This document shows positions 34,790 through 42,037 of a stretch of DNA of 64,000 nt, in pieces. Source of the DNA: Bradyrhizobium liaoningense. Its GTDB lineage: Bacteria; Pseudomonadota; Alphaproteobacteria; Rhizobiales; Xanthobacteraceae. The stretch lies in assembly GCF_018130825.1 (NCBI RefSeq), contig NZ_JAFCJS010000006.1, positions 434,001 to 498,000 of the forward strand, read 5' to 3'. Made by a program: the position numbers and the translations under genes. Every line of letters begins with the position of its first letter. Position 1 is the stretch's first letter. A model generated the notes under the pieces. The model was not told the DNA's origin and searched no databases. It saw nothing but the letters and a program-made list of their open reading frames with translations.

Positions 34790-34986
34790 GGGAGCTCCTT
34801 GTTGTTCATGGAAGCCGCGCCCGATCTCGCGTCCTCACGAGGCATTTCGCTAGCATCGAATCGGGCTGCACTACCAGCAGCTTGACGCAAGACCGTCATG
34901 CAGAACTCCGCTGATCTGGCGCGCTGACAAAAGCAGCGCGCTGTGCGGCCGCTTCGCCGCGCGGCGATGATCATCGGGGAGACACC

Positions 34987-36198
34987 ATGAGAGCCGCTTT
35001 GGCCCTGGCCGCAGCTTTGGCTGCCGCCTGCCTGTCCACGCCTGCACCCGCACAGAAATCCTATGGTCCCGGCGTCAGCGACACCGAGATCAAGATCGGC
35101 AACACCATGCCCTATAGCGGGCCGGCTTCGCCGCTCAGCATCACCGGAAGGGTGATCTCCGCCTATTTCGATGAGATCAACGACAAGGGCGGTATCAACG
35201 GCCGCAAGCTCAATCTGATCTCGCTCGATGACGCCTTCTCGCCGCCGAAGACCATGGAAGCCGCGCGGCGACTCGTCGAGGGCGACGGCGTGGCCTTCAT
35301 CTTCGCCACCATGGGCACCGCGCCGAGCTCAGCGATCGCAAAATATCTCAACAGCAACAAGGTGCCGCAGATCTTCCTGATCAGCTCGGCGTCGAAGTGG
35401 AACGACCCCGCCAACATGCCCTGGTCGATGGCGCTGCCCTGGGCGCCGAACTACACCAGCGAGGCCGCGATCGACGTAGCCTATGCTCGCGCCAAGAACC
35501 CGAATGCGCGCTTTGCGGTGCTCTACCAGAACGACGACGCCGGCAAGGAATATCTGCGCGGTGTCAGGGAGGCGCTCGGCGCCGACGCGGACAAGGCGAT
35601 CGCAATGGCCTCGAGCTTCGAAGTCGCCGATCCCACTGTCGATTCCCAGGTGCTGACGCTCGCCAACACCAAGGCGGACGTCTTCATGATCTACTCGGTG
35701 ACGCCGCGCGCCTGCGCGCAGGCGATCCGCAAGGCGCACGAGGTCGGCTGGCAGCCGACGCGCTTCCTCGCCAGCGGCTGCGCCAACAAGGCAACCGTGA
35801 TGGCACCGGCCGGGCTCGAGGCCGGCAAGGGTGTGCTGTCGCTCGGCGCGCTCAAGCCGTTCGTCGAGGCGCCCAAGGACGATCCGGCGATGACGGCCTA
35901 TATCGACTTCATGAAGAAGCGCCTGCCCAACGCCGACATCAACAACGTCGCCGGGCTCTACGGCTACACCGTCGCCGAGGCCCTGGTGGTGCTGCTCAGG
36001 CAGTGCAAGGACAATCTGACGCGCGAGAACATCATGGCCCAGGCGGCGAATTTGAAGAACGTGCCGCTGTCGCTTCTGATGCCCGGCATCACCCTCAACA
36101 CCACGCCGCACGATTTCCGCCCGATCAAGGACGGCTACATGCTCCAGTTCGACGGCAACGACTGGGTGGTGGCGAGCGAGCTGTTGCGCGGGACGTGA
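34987..36198 (+). CDS. Periplasmic substrate-binding protein of a branched-chain amino acid-type ABC transporter
   Basis: A 403-residue Peripla_BP_6/LivJ-type protein. The Sec signal peptide is MRAALALAAALAAACLSTPA with cleavage after APA-Q. The mature protein opens SYGPGVSDTEIKIGNTMPYS, then GRVISAYFDEINDKGGINGR, a hallmark of the family. The RBS is GGGGAGA before ATG 34987. No permease or ATPase genes follow, so it must pair with components encoded elsewhere or act as an orphan receptor. It is divergent from the M81 gene. Ligand unknown. Confidence 0.9.
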   Translation: MRAALALAAALAAACLSTPAPAQKSYGPGVSDTEIKIGNTMPYSGPASPLSITGRVISAYFDEINDKGGINGRKLNLISLDDAFSPPKTMEAARRLVEGDGVAFIFATMGTAPSSAIAKYLNSNKVPQIFLISSASKWNDPANMPWSMALPWAPNYTSEAAIDVAYARAKNPNARFAVLYQNDDAGKEYLRGVREALGADADKAIAMASSFEVADPTVDSQVLTLANTKADVFMIYSVTPRACAQAIRKAHEVGWQPTRFLASGCANKATVMAPAGLEAGKGVLSLGALKPFVEAPKDDPAMTAYIDFMKKRLPNADINNVAGLYGYTVAEALVVLLRQCKDNLTRENIMAQAANLKNVPLSLLMPGITLNTTPHDFRPIKDGYMLQFDGNDWVVASELLRGT

Positions 36199-36226
36199 GG
36201 CGGCGCTCTCTCCGCGAACCCGGAAT

Positions 36227-36304
36227 CGTAGGGTGGACAAAGGCGCAATTGCGCCGTGCCCACCGCCTATCAATGATTATCGAGAGAAAGCGTGGGCACG
36301 CTTC
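36227..36304. repeat. Decayed CGTAGGGTGGGCAAAG-family element
   Basis: The left arm CGTAGGGTGGACAAAGGCGC and the inner GTGCCCAC/GTGGGCACG pair are present, but the right terminal arm (CTTTGCCCACCCTACG in other copies) is lost. Confidence 0.6.
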
Positions 36305-36381
36305 CGCCTTCGCTCTTCGAGCTACGGCGGACAAGTCGCTTTGCGGGACTGACGCGAGCGTCGGCGAGCGGGAGGATTAAA

Positions 36382-37599
36382 ATGGACTTTCACCACTCCG
36401 CCCGTTCGCTGGAGCTGCAGGAGCGCGTCCGCCAGTTCATGCTTGCGCATGTCGAGCCGGTCGAGGAGCTCTATTACGAGCAGGTCAAGCCGGAGGCCAC
36501 GCGTTACAGGACGCCGCAGGTGCTGCAGGACCTGAAGCGGCTGGCGCGGGAGCAGGGGCTCTGGAACCTGTTTCTTTCCGGCGAGCACGGGCCGGGCCTC
36601 ACAAATCTCGAATATGCCCCCGTGAAGGAGATCATGGGCCGCATCCTCTGGGCGCCCGAGGTCTTCAACTGCTCGGCCCCCGACGTCGGCAACATGGAGG
36701 TGCTCGCCAATTACGGCACGAAGGCGCAGCAGGAGCGCTGGCTGACGCCGCTGCTGGAAGGGCGCATCCGCTCCGGCTTCTCGATGACCGAGCCGCAGGT
36801 CGCCTCCAGCGATGCCACCAACATCGAGTGCGAGATCAAACGGGACGGCGGCGATTACGTCATCAACGGGCGAAAGTGGTTCACCTCAGGCGCGATGAAC
36901 GAGGATTGCGAGATCCTGATCGTGATGGGCAAGACCGCGCCCGACCATCCCGACCGTCACCACCAGCAATCCATGATCCTGGTGCCCAAGAATACGCCCG
37001 GTGTGCGCATCGTCCGTGACATGCTCACCTACGGCTATGACGACGCTCCGGTCGGCCACCCCGAGATCGTCTACGACAATGTCCGCGTGCCCGCGGAAAA
37101 CATCCTGCTCGGCGAAGGCCGCGGCTTCGAGATCGCGCAGGGCCGGCTCGGGCCCGGCCGCATCCACCATTGCATGCGCCTGATCGGCTGCGCCCAGCGC
37201 GCGCTGGAATTGATGTGCCAGCGTTCGGTCTCGCGCGTCGCCTTCGGCAAGCCGCTCGCAGATCAAGGCTCGGTGCGCGAGGACATCGCAAACTCCTTCT
37301 GCGAGATCGCGCAGGCGCGGCTGCTCACGCTGCAGGCCGCCGACAAGATGGACAGCGAAGGCAACAAGGCCGCGCGCGACCTGATCGCCGCCGCCAAGAT
37401 CGTGGTCCCCAGCATGGCCGCCCGCGTCATCGACCGCGCCATCCAGATCCACGGCGCCGCCGGCGTCTCGCAGGACACGTTCCTCGCGCGTGCTTACGTC
37501 TACGCCCGCTTCATCCGCATCGGCGACGGACCGGACCAGGTGCATCTCGCCGCGTTGGGCAAGGAGCTGATCAGGCGCGGCGGAGTGATGGCGGGGTAG
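36382..37599 (+). CDS. Acyl-CoA dehydrogenase
   Basis: A 405-residue FAD-dependent acyl-CoA dehydrogenase. FSMTEPQVASSDATNIEC is the flavin-binding FxMTEP motif, RKWFTSGA follows, and the C-terminal helical domain has IQIHGAAGVSQDTFLARAY. ATG 36382 is preceded by GGGAGG; the frame upstream overlaps a palindromic repeat. The length and the N-terminal FHHSARSLELQERVRQFM resemble the long-chain/ACAD10-11-type group in Bradyrhizobium. No adjacent etf or thiolase gene. A decayed copy of its 3' segment is found at 41915-42012. Confidence 0.92.
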   Translation: MDFHHSARSLELQERVRQFMLAHVEPVEELYYEQVKPEATRYRTPQVLQDLKRLAREQGLWNLFLSGEHGPGLTNLEYAPVKEIMGRILWAPEVFNCSAPDVGNMEVLANYGTKAQQERWLTPLLEGRIRSGFSMTEPQVASSDATNIECEIKRDGGDYVINGRKWFTSGAMNEDCEILIVMGKTAPDHPDRHHQQSMILVPKNTPGVRIVRDMLTYGYDDAPVGHPEIVYDNVRVPAENILLGEGRGFEIAQGRLGPGRIHHCMRLIGCAQRALELMCQRSVSRVAFGKPLADQGSVREDIANSFCEIAQARLLTLQAADKMDSEGNKAARDLIAAAKIVVPSMAARVIDRAIQIHGAAGVSQDTFLARAYVYARFIRIGDGPDQVHLAALGKELIRRGGVMAG

Positions 37600-37731
37600 A
37601 GGTGTTGTCCTGTGCCCACGATGCTCACAGAGGGATGCTGCGGACCTGCGCAAGGGAACTGCGCATTTTGGTCTGTGATCTCTTAGCGGAAATTAACGTT
37701 GCGCGGTCAAGATGACCGACATGCACCCCGA

Positions 37732-38127
37732 ATGGCTTCATCAGCTGCCTATTTGGTCCACACCAACAGAGAACTCGGCCTGATGCTGAGGGGTGCGAAG
37801 CCTCTTGCATGCTTCATGGATATCGTCGGTCGTGAGCCGGACATCTGTCTTCGGTATTGGCGCATGTTCGACCGGCATGTTGCTTTTGGTCGCCTGATGA
37901 GGCGCGAAGTGACTGAACCGTGTCCTGAATCACCGCAGCTCGAATATCGGATGCTTTTCTACACCTTGCCGGGCCACGAGTGGCGGGTAGATGCCATGCT
38001 TGTGCTTCTGAACGAGCCCGGAGCCTGGTCCGACGACCGCGAACGGCGCTTTGGCGAATTGCTTGGCTACGAGGGCTGGCAGATCGACTATTGGCTGACG
38101 CATCGTCGCTCGCTGACAGACGCTTAG
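37732..38127 (+). CDS. Hypothetical protein, possibly 5'-frameshifted
   Basis: A 131-residue soluble protein of unknown function, rich in aromatic and charged residues (LEYRMLFYTLPGHEWRVDAM). ATG 37732 has no clear ribosome-binding site. Just upstream, in another frame, ATG 37712 opens a 23-residue peptide (MTDMHPEWLHQLPIW...) that stops inside this gene. Joining it to NRELGLMLRGAKPLACF would make a more natural N-terminus, so the gene may carry an early frameshift. No family recognised. It begins the accessory patch after the acyl-CoA dehydrogenase. Confidence 0.6.
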   Translation: MASSAAYLVHTNRELGLMLRGAKPLACFMDIVGREPDICLRYWRMFDRHVAFGRLMRREVTEPCPESPQLEYRMLFYTLPGHEWRVDAMLVLLNEPGAWSDDRERRFGELLGYEGWQIDYWLTHRRSLTDA

Positions 38128-38330
38128 CCCAACGTCATCAGACGGTGGGTGGATTCTACGATATACTGTTTGTAGCACGGTCACTGGGCAGTCCATACCA
38201 AAGGTATCATCCGAACAATTGCTCATACGCTTGGCCTAGGCACAGCTGCGCTCATTCTTACGGTCGAAGCTGGCCGACGCATCGCAATTCACTAAGTCTA
38301 GGAGCGGGCTTGCAAACAAGGAGGTCGAAC

Positions 38331-39653
38331 ATGACTGCAATCTCCTCCTCACTCACCCGGCGACGCCTCCTCGCAGGGTCAGTCGCAACCGGTGCCGTCA
38401 GCTTGCTTCCAATACATTTCGTCGCCGCACGCGCGCAATCGAAGCAAGCAGGGTCCCCGCTTGGTACGACCAAAGCCGACGCGATTCTTCCCTTCCGCGT
38501 CAATGTCCGGGGTGAAGACCTCGCTAATCTCCGCCGGCGCCTCGCGTCCACGCGCTGGCCCACCAAAGAGCTCGTTGAGGATCGGTCGCAGGGTGTGCAG
38601 CTGGCGACGCTGCGGGCGCTCGCCCGCTACTGGTCGACTGAGTACGACTGGCGCAAGTGCGAGGCGCGGCTAAACGCGCTGCCACAGTTCACGACCGTGA
38701 TCGACGGGGTGAAGATCCATTTCATCCACGTCAAGTCCCGGCATGAGAACGCGCTGCCGCTGATCATGACGCATGGCTGGCCTGGCTCGGTCATCGAGCT
38801 CCTGGATACGGTCGGTCCCCTGACTGACCCGACCAAGTATGACGGCACTCCCGAGGATGCATTCCACCTGGTGCTGCCGTCCTTGCCTGGCTACGGCTTC
38901 TCAGGTGAGCCGACCGAACTCGGCTGGGACGCCGCCCGCATCGCGCGTGCGTGGGCGGTGCTGATGGATCGCCTCGGTTACACGCGCTACGTCGCCCAGG
39001 GTGGCGACGTAGGAGCCGCAGTCACGGATGCGATGGGGCGCCAGGCACCCAAGGGACTTCTCGGCATCCACGTCAACTTGCTCGCGGGTGTGGCGGCAAT
39101 GTCCGACAAGCTGCCCGCAGAATCCGAGAAGGAACGCGCGGCGCAGAAGGCGGCCGCGACGTTCAGGGCGAGTGGCTTTGGCTACTTCCTGGAACAGTCG
39201 ACGCGGCCGCAGACGATCGGCTACTCCCTGCTGGACTCCCCCCTCGGGCTCGCGAGCTGGATGCTCGATCATGACACGGACAGCTACTACAAGATTTCCC
39301 GAGCGTTCGTGGAGGGTAGGCCCGCGGGCAATCTCACCCGGGACAACATCCTCGACAACATCACGCTGTACTGGCTGACGGGCACTGGGGCCTCGGCCGC
39401 ACGGTGGTACTGGGAGGCCGGACAGGCCGCGGCCCGTGCGGCCGGCAAGTCTTCTCCGGCGGTCGCGGTTCCCGTGGGATTTACGACGTTCCCCGGCGAA
39501 ATCTTTGCTGCGCCCCGAAGTTGGGTCGAGACTATGTACCCCGGCGTCGCCTACTTCAGCGAGGCCGAACGTGGCGGACATTTCGCCGCCTGGGAGGAGC
39601 CGAAGCTGTTTTCAGATGAGGTACGTGCAGCCTTCAGATCATTGCGCAAATAA
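38331..39653 (+). CDS. Epoxide hydrolase-family protein with Tat signal
   Basis: A 440-residue protein with a twin-arginine leader (TRRRLLAG at residues 9-16, then a hydrophobic stretch to about 33), the epoxide-hydrolase N-terminal domain (PFRVNVRGEDLANLRRRLA) and an alpha/beta-hydrolase fold. The nucleophile Asp is in AQGGDVGAAV, the oxyanion HGWPGS in MTHGWPGSVIELL, and the catalytic His in AERGGHFAAWEEP. The start at ATG 38331 has a strong AAGGAGG. Export by Tat suggests a periplasmic epoxide hydrolase. Its third-position bias is weaker than that of neighbouring housekeeping genes, and it lies against a transposase remnant, so horizontal acquisition is plausible. Confidence 0.88.
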   Translation: MTAISSSLTRRRLLAGSVATGAVSLLPIHFVAARAQSKQAGSPLGTTKADAILPFRVNVRGEDLANLRRRLASTRWPTKELVEDRSQGVQLATLRALARYWSTEYDWRKCEARLNALPQFTTVIDGVKIHFIHVKSRHENALPLIMTHGWPGSVIELLDTVGPLTDPTKYDGTPEDAFHLVLPSLPGYGFSGEPTELGWDAARIARAWAVLMDRLGYTRYVAQGGDVGAAVTDAMGRQAPKGLLGIHVNLLAGVAAMSDKLPAESEKERAAQKAAATFRASGFGYFLEQSTRPQTIGYSLLDSPLGLASWMLDHDTDSYYKISRAFVEGRPAGNLTRDNILDNITLYWLTGTGASAARWYWEAGQAAARAAGKSSPAVAVPVGFTTFPGEIFAAPRSWVETMYPGVAYFSEAERGGHFAAWEEPKLFSDEVRAAFRSLRK

Positions 39654-39654
39654 C

Positions 39655-39780
39655 GGACCAGAGGCTCGACGCCGACGATGTTGAGCACGCGCGTCAGATT
39701 GTAGGTCAGCGCACACCGCGCCATCTCCGTGGCGACCTTCGGCAGCGTCTTGCACAGGAAGTTCGCCCGGCCAGGCGGCA
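39655..39780 (-). pseudogene. Transposase C-terminal remnant (IS1182/IS5-like DDE)
   Basis: On the minus strand the frame reads FLCKTLPKVATEMARCALTY followed by NLTRVLNIVG. This closely resembles the conserved end of IS1182/IS5-type transposases (PKVATEMxLxVLAYNLTRVxNI). The rest of the transposase is absent and no terminal inverted repeats are visible. It begins next to the epoxide hydrolase stop codon, so the insertion or its deletion defined that gene's 3' boundary. Confidence 0.75.
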
Positions 39781-40046
39781 GGAATGCATGGCCCGGCTTC
39801 TGGCCTGGCTGCGACCTAACCATCAAACACTGGGATCTCGCCGAGTTGCTGGAAAATGGTAACTGACTGCCGCTCGCTCGTTGCCTCGGCAGCGCGCAGC
39901 CGGTTGCCGGGGTCTTGCCGAATATTTCATCGCGATGGCCGTTCCGAGTGTTTCGGCGAGTTGCCACTTTTTGGAGGGCTTGCCGCGCCGGGTCCATTCG
40001 GCGACACTGCTCGTATTTCAAGTAGTTGTTTCAAAGGGGGCCTTTC
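39781..40046. other. Region without a supported gene
   Basis: No gene is supported here. One plus-strand frame ends CDLTIKHWDLAELLENGN before a stop near 39862; it may be a scrap of a broken gene, but I cannot name it. The last bases form the strong ribosome-binding site of the small ORF at 40047. Confidence 0.35.
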
Positions 40047-40196
40047 ATGCCCGAGACATTGGAAAGCCTGTTGTGGTGTGCCGCGGCGGCGACGTGGCTG
40101 ATGCTTCTCTTCAGGATCATGGGTGAGCTCTTGAAGCCGCTCTCGAAACGCTTCGGCCATCTGCTCGAGGTTGCCTTCAGGCCAAGAGCGAAGTGA
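40047..40196 (+). CDS. Small hydrophobic protein, 49 residues
   Basis: ATG 40047 is preceded by AAAGGGGG at 6-nt spacing, one of the better ribosome-binding sites in this patch. The product starts MPETLESLLWCAAAATWLML and continues LFRIMGELLKPLSKRF, that is, one transmembrane helix followed by a basic amphipathic helix. It ends in a basic tail. No homologue recognised. A competing minus-strand open frame lacks these signs. Could be a small membrane regulator, or spurious. Confidence 0.45.
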   Translation: MPETLESLLWCAAAATWLMLLFRIMGELLKPLSKRFGHLLEVAFRPRAK

Positions 40197-40302
40197 TGCG
40201 GTAACGGCCTTCCTTCGAGGCCACATCGTGTTGCCTCAGCGCACTCGCTGCTCTGCGCGTGGCGAAGACACTTGCGCCGTGAGGCTGAAACCAGCGACGC
40301 CG

Positions 40303-40758
40303 CTAGCCCGCCAGTCTTCGATCGAGGGAAAATCGGCCCGCTCCGGTGACGAAGATCAACAGAGCGCCGCCCATGATCGAGATGTTCTTCAGGAAATGAT
40401 TGTACTGCCCGATCTGTTGCGCACCGGCGGGATATTCCCAGTAACGATGTCCGATCGCAGTCGCCGAGAATACGAACAGAAACATCACGATTGCACAGTA
40501 GCGCGTGCCAACGCCGAAGATCAAACAAGCCGACATCAATATTTCCAGCGCGACGGTGGCCGTCGTGAACAGCAGCGGCGCGGGAACGTGCAGCGACCGG
40601 AAATAGCCGACCGAGCCGCTGAAGTTGCCAAGCGCACCGTACACGCTTCCGACGAAGACCCAGGCAAGCAGGATGCGGCCGACCAGGATCAGCAGGTCGG
40701 CACTGCCGGTGGCGAACTTGTCGATCGCAGATGTGGACCATGGAGAGCGGAATGGCAT
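40303..40758 (-). CDS. DoxX-family membrane protein
   Basis: A 151-residue DoxX protein with four hydrophobic segments (LLILVGRILLAWVFVGSVYG, LFTTATVALEILMSACLIFG, YCAIVMFLFVFSATAIG, SIMGGALLIFVTGAGR). The conserved GHRYWEY and QYNHFLKNISIMGG are typical of the family. DoxX proteins are small inner-membrane redox-associated proteins whose role differs between organisms. I chose ATG 40758 (MPFRSPWSTS); AGGGC lies just upstream. It belongs to the accessory patch and has no operon partner. Confidence 0.87.
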   Translation of the reverse strand: MPFRSPWSTSAIDKFATGSADLLILVGRILLAWVFVGSVYGALGNFSGSVGYFRSLHVPAPLLFTTATVALEILMSACLIFGVGTRYCAIVMFLFVFSATAIGHRYWEYPAGAQQIGQYNHFLKNISIMGGALLIFVTGAGRFSLDRRLAG

Positions 40759-41134
40759 GATTACTGCCCTATCGCGCCTAGCTGTCTGACGACGGCACTT
40801 CAATGTCGGTGATCGTATCACGACCGGCGAGTCTGCCAATCCCGAGCTGTCCGCAGCGGACCCCACGAACTGGGTGTGTACCGCGCTGTTGAGCCGATGT
40901 GACCTCGGTGCTATCCTTCAACTCCATCATTCCCGTTAGGTCTGATGAGGCGGGTGATCGACTTGAGAACTGCCGCCTGCCGTTTGGAAATTGCAATATT
41001 TGAATACCTCGAGCCCGCCGTCGAACGCATTTCAGTGTTGCCGGGCAATGTTCATGGACGTCATTTCCCTCGTGCTTTCCATCGACCCGGAGGCGGGCTT
41101 CTTTGCCGAGCGCTATCGAAAAAGCGATTTCGCC
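40759..41134. other. 376-bp region between divergent doxX-like and hypothetical genes
   Basis: No gene is supported. The downstream hypothetical frame is open from 40991, so its start could lie further 5'. The G+C content is visibly lower than in the flanking housekeeping DNA. No clear operator or terminator. Confidence 0.35.
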
Positions 41135-41890
41135 ATGTCTATTCCGACAAGCCGAGCCAATTGCAGGGCAGGCAACGATCATTTGAATGCAAGACGATTG
41201 AGCCGCTGCCTCATGGTTTCCATGTCATGTGCAGCCTGCCTCGTTCAATTCGCAAGCACCGCGTCGGCCCAATGTGCGCCCCGCAACGTTCTGCGGAATC
41301 AGCTGACGTTCAAGATGCATTCCGCGCAAGCATCCCGGCAGCCCATCAAGTCGGCCCGCGATGTTGCGACATGGAAGACGATTGCAATCGGCGGCTTCGC
41401 TAACCCGATCAGGTTGCGCAACGAGCTGCATGGAATGGGCTGCAATGTCGGTGGGCAGGCCGCTGAAATCCTCGCTCGACCGGCATTCACCGTCAGCTCG
41501 CAAAAGACCGAAGTGGAGCTCGTGGTCGTATCGCCGGTCCAGCTTGGGTTTACGTCCGACACGGCGACCTTGGCCGACGTTTACGCGCGCGCTCGGGAAT
41601 TCGGCTTTGAGCTAGTTGCGGCAGAGGTCGGCCCGCAATTGCGCATCCAATATCTCGACCAGCCGATGGGTGAATTTCTCATCATCGCAATGGAGCCGAT
41701 CAAGACGTGGAGTGGCGAGCCGATTATTCTGAATGTGGCAAATGGTGGAGCCGGATTGATCCTGATCGGCCAGGACGGCAGAGCCGAAGCGGGCATCCCG
41801 ACGACATCCCGCTTCGTCTTCGCGCGGTCCCGTCGATCCCTATCCACTACCGAGGTCGTCAAGCAGGTAGCAGCCCGGCTGCCGCCGTGA
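41135..41890 (+). CDS. Hypothetical exported protein
   Basis: A 251-residue protein if started at ATG 41135; ATG 41213 is a second candidate. A signal-like region (RRLSRCLMVSMSCAACLVQF, cleavage after ASA-Q) leads to a mature domain of about 200 residues without membrane segments. The C-terminal half has a beta-rich pattern (IQYLDQPMGEFLIIAMEPI, then NGGAGLILIGQDGR). I do not recognise a family. Codon use is less biased than in neighbours, consistent with the accessory patch. It ends just before the acyl-CoA dehydrogenase fragment. Confidence 0.6.
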   Translation: MSIPTSRANCRAGNDHLNARRLSRCLMVSMSCAACLVQFASTASAQCAPRNVLRNQLTFKMHSAQASRQPIKSARDVATWKTIAIGGFANPIRLRNELHGMGCNVGGQAAEILARPAFTVSSQKTEVELVVVSPVQLGFTSDTATLADVYARAREFGFELVAAEVGPQLRIQYLDQPMGEFLIIAMEPIKTWSGEPIILNVANGGAGLILIGQDGRAEAGIPTTSRFVFARSRRSLSTTEVVKQVAARLPP

Positions 41891-41914
41891 ACGGGACCGG
41901 CGGGAATTTCGGCG

Positions 41915-42012
41915 ATGCGCGACCTAATCGCTGCGGTCAAGATCGTGTTCTCCGCATGGCCGCCCGCGTCTCGCAGGATACTTTCTTGGCCCGCGCGCAT
42001 GTCTATGCTGCG
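41915..42012 (+). pseudogene. Decayed acyl-CoA dehydrogenase 3' fragment
   Basis: One frame reads MRDLIAAVKIV and another reads MAARVSQDTFLARAHVYAA. Joined, they match the acyl-CoA dehydrogenase at 37375-37510 (RDLIAAAKIVVPSMAARV, then SQDTFLARAYVYA). There is a 1-nt frameshift between the parts and a 39-nt deletion of the segment ending in GAAGV. GCATGGCCGCCCGCGTC is identical in both copies (37412-37428 and 41954-41970). Same orientation as the intact gene. It lies between the hypothetical gene and the end of the chemoreceptor gene. Confidence 0.8.
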
Positions 42013-42037
42013 TTGGCGGCGGCGCGTGACGCGTCCG

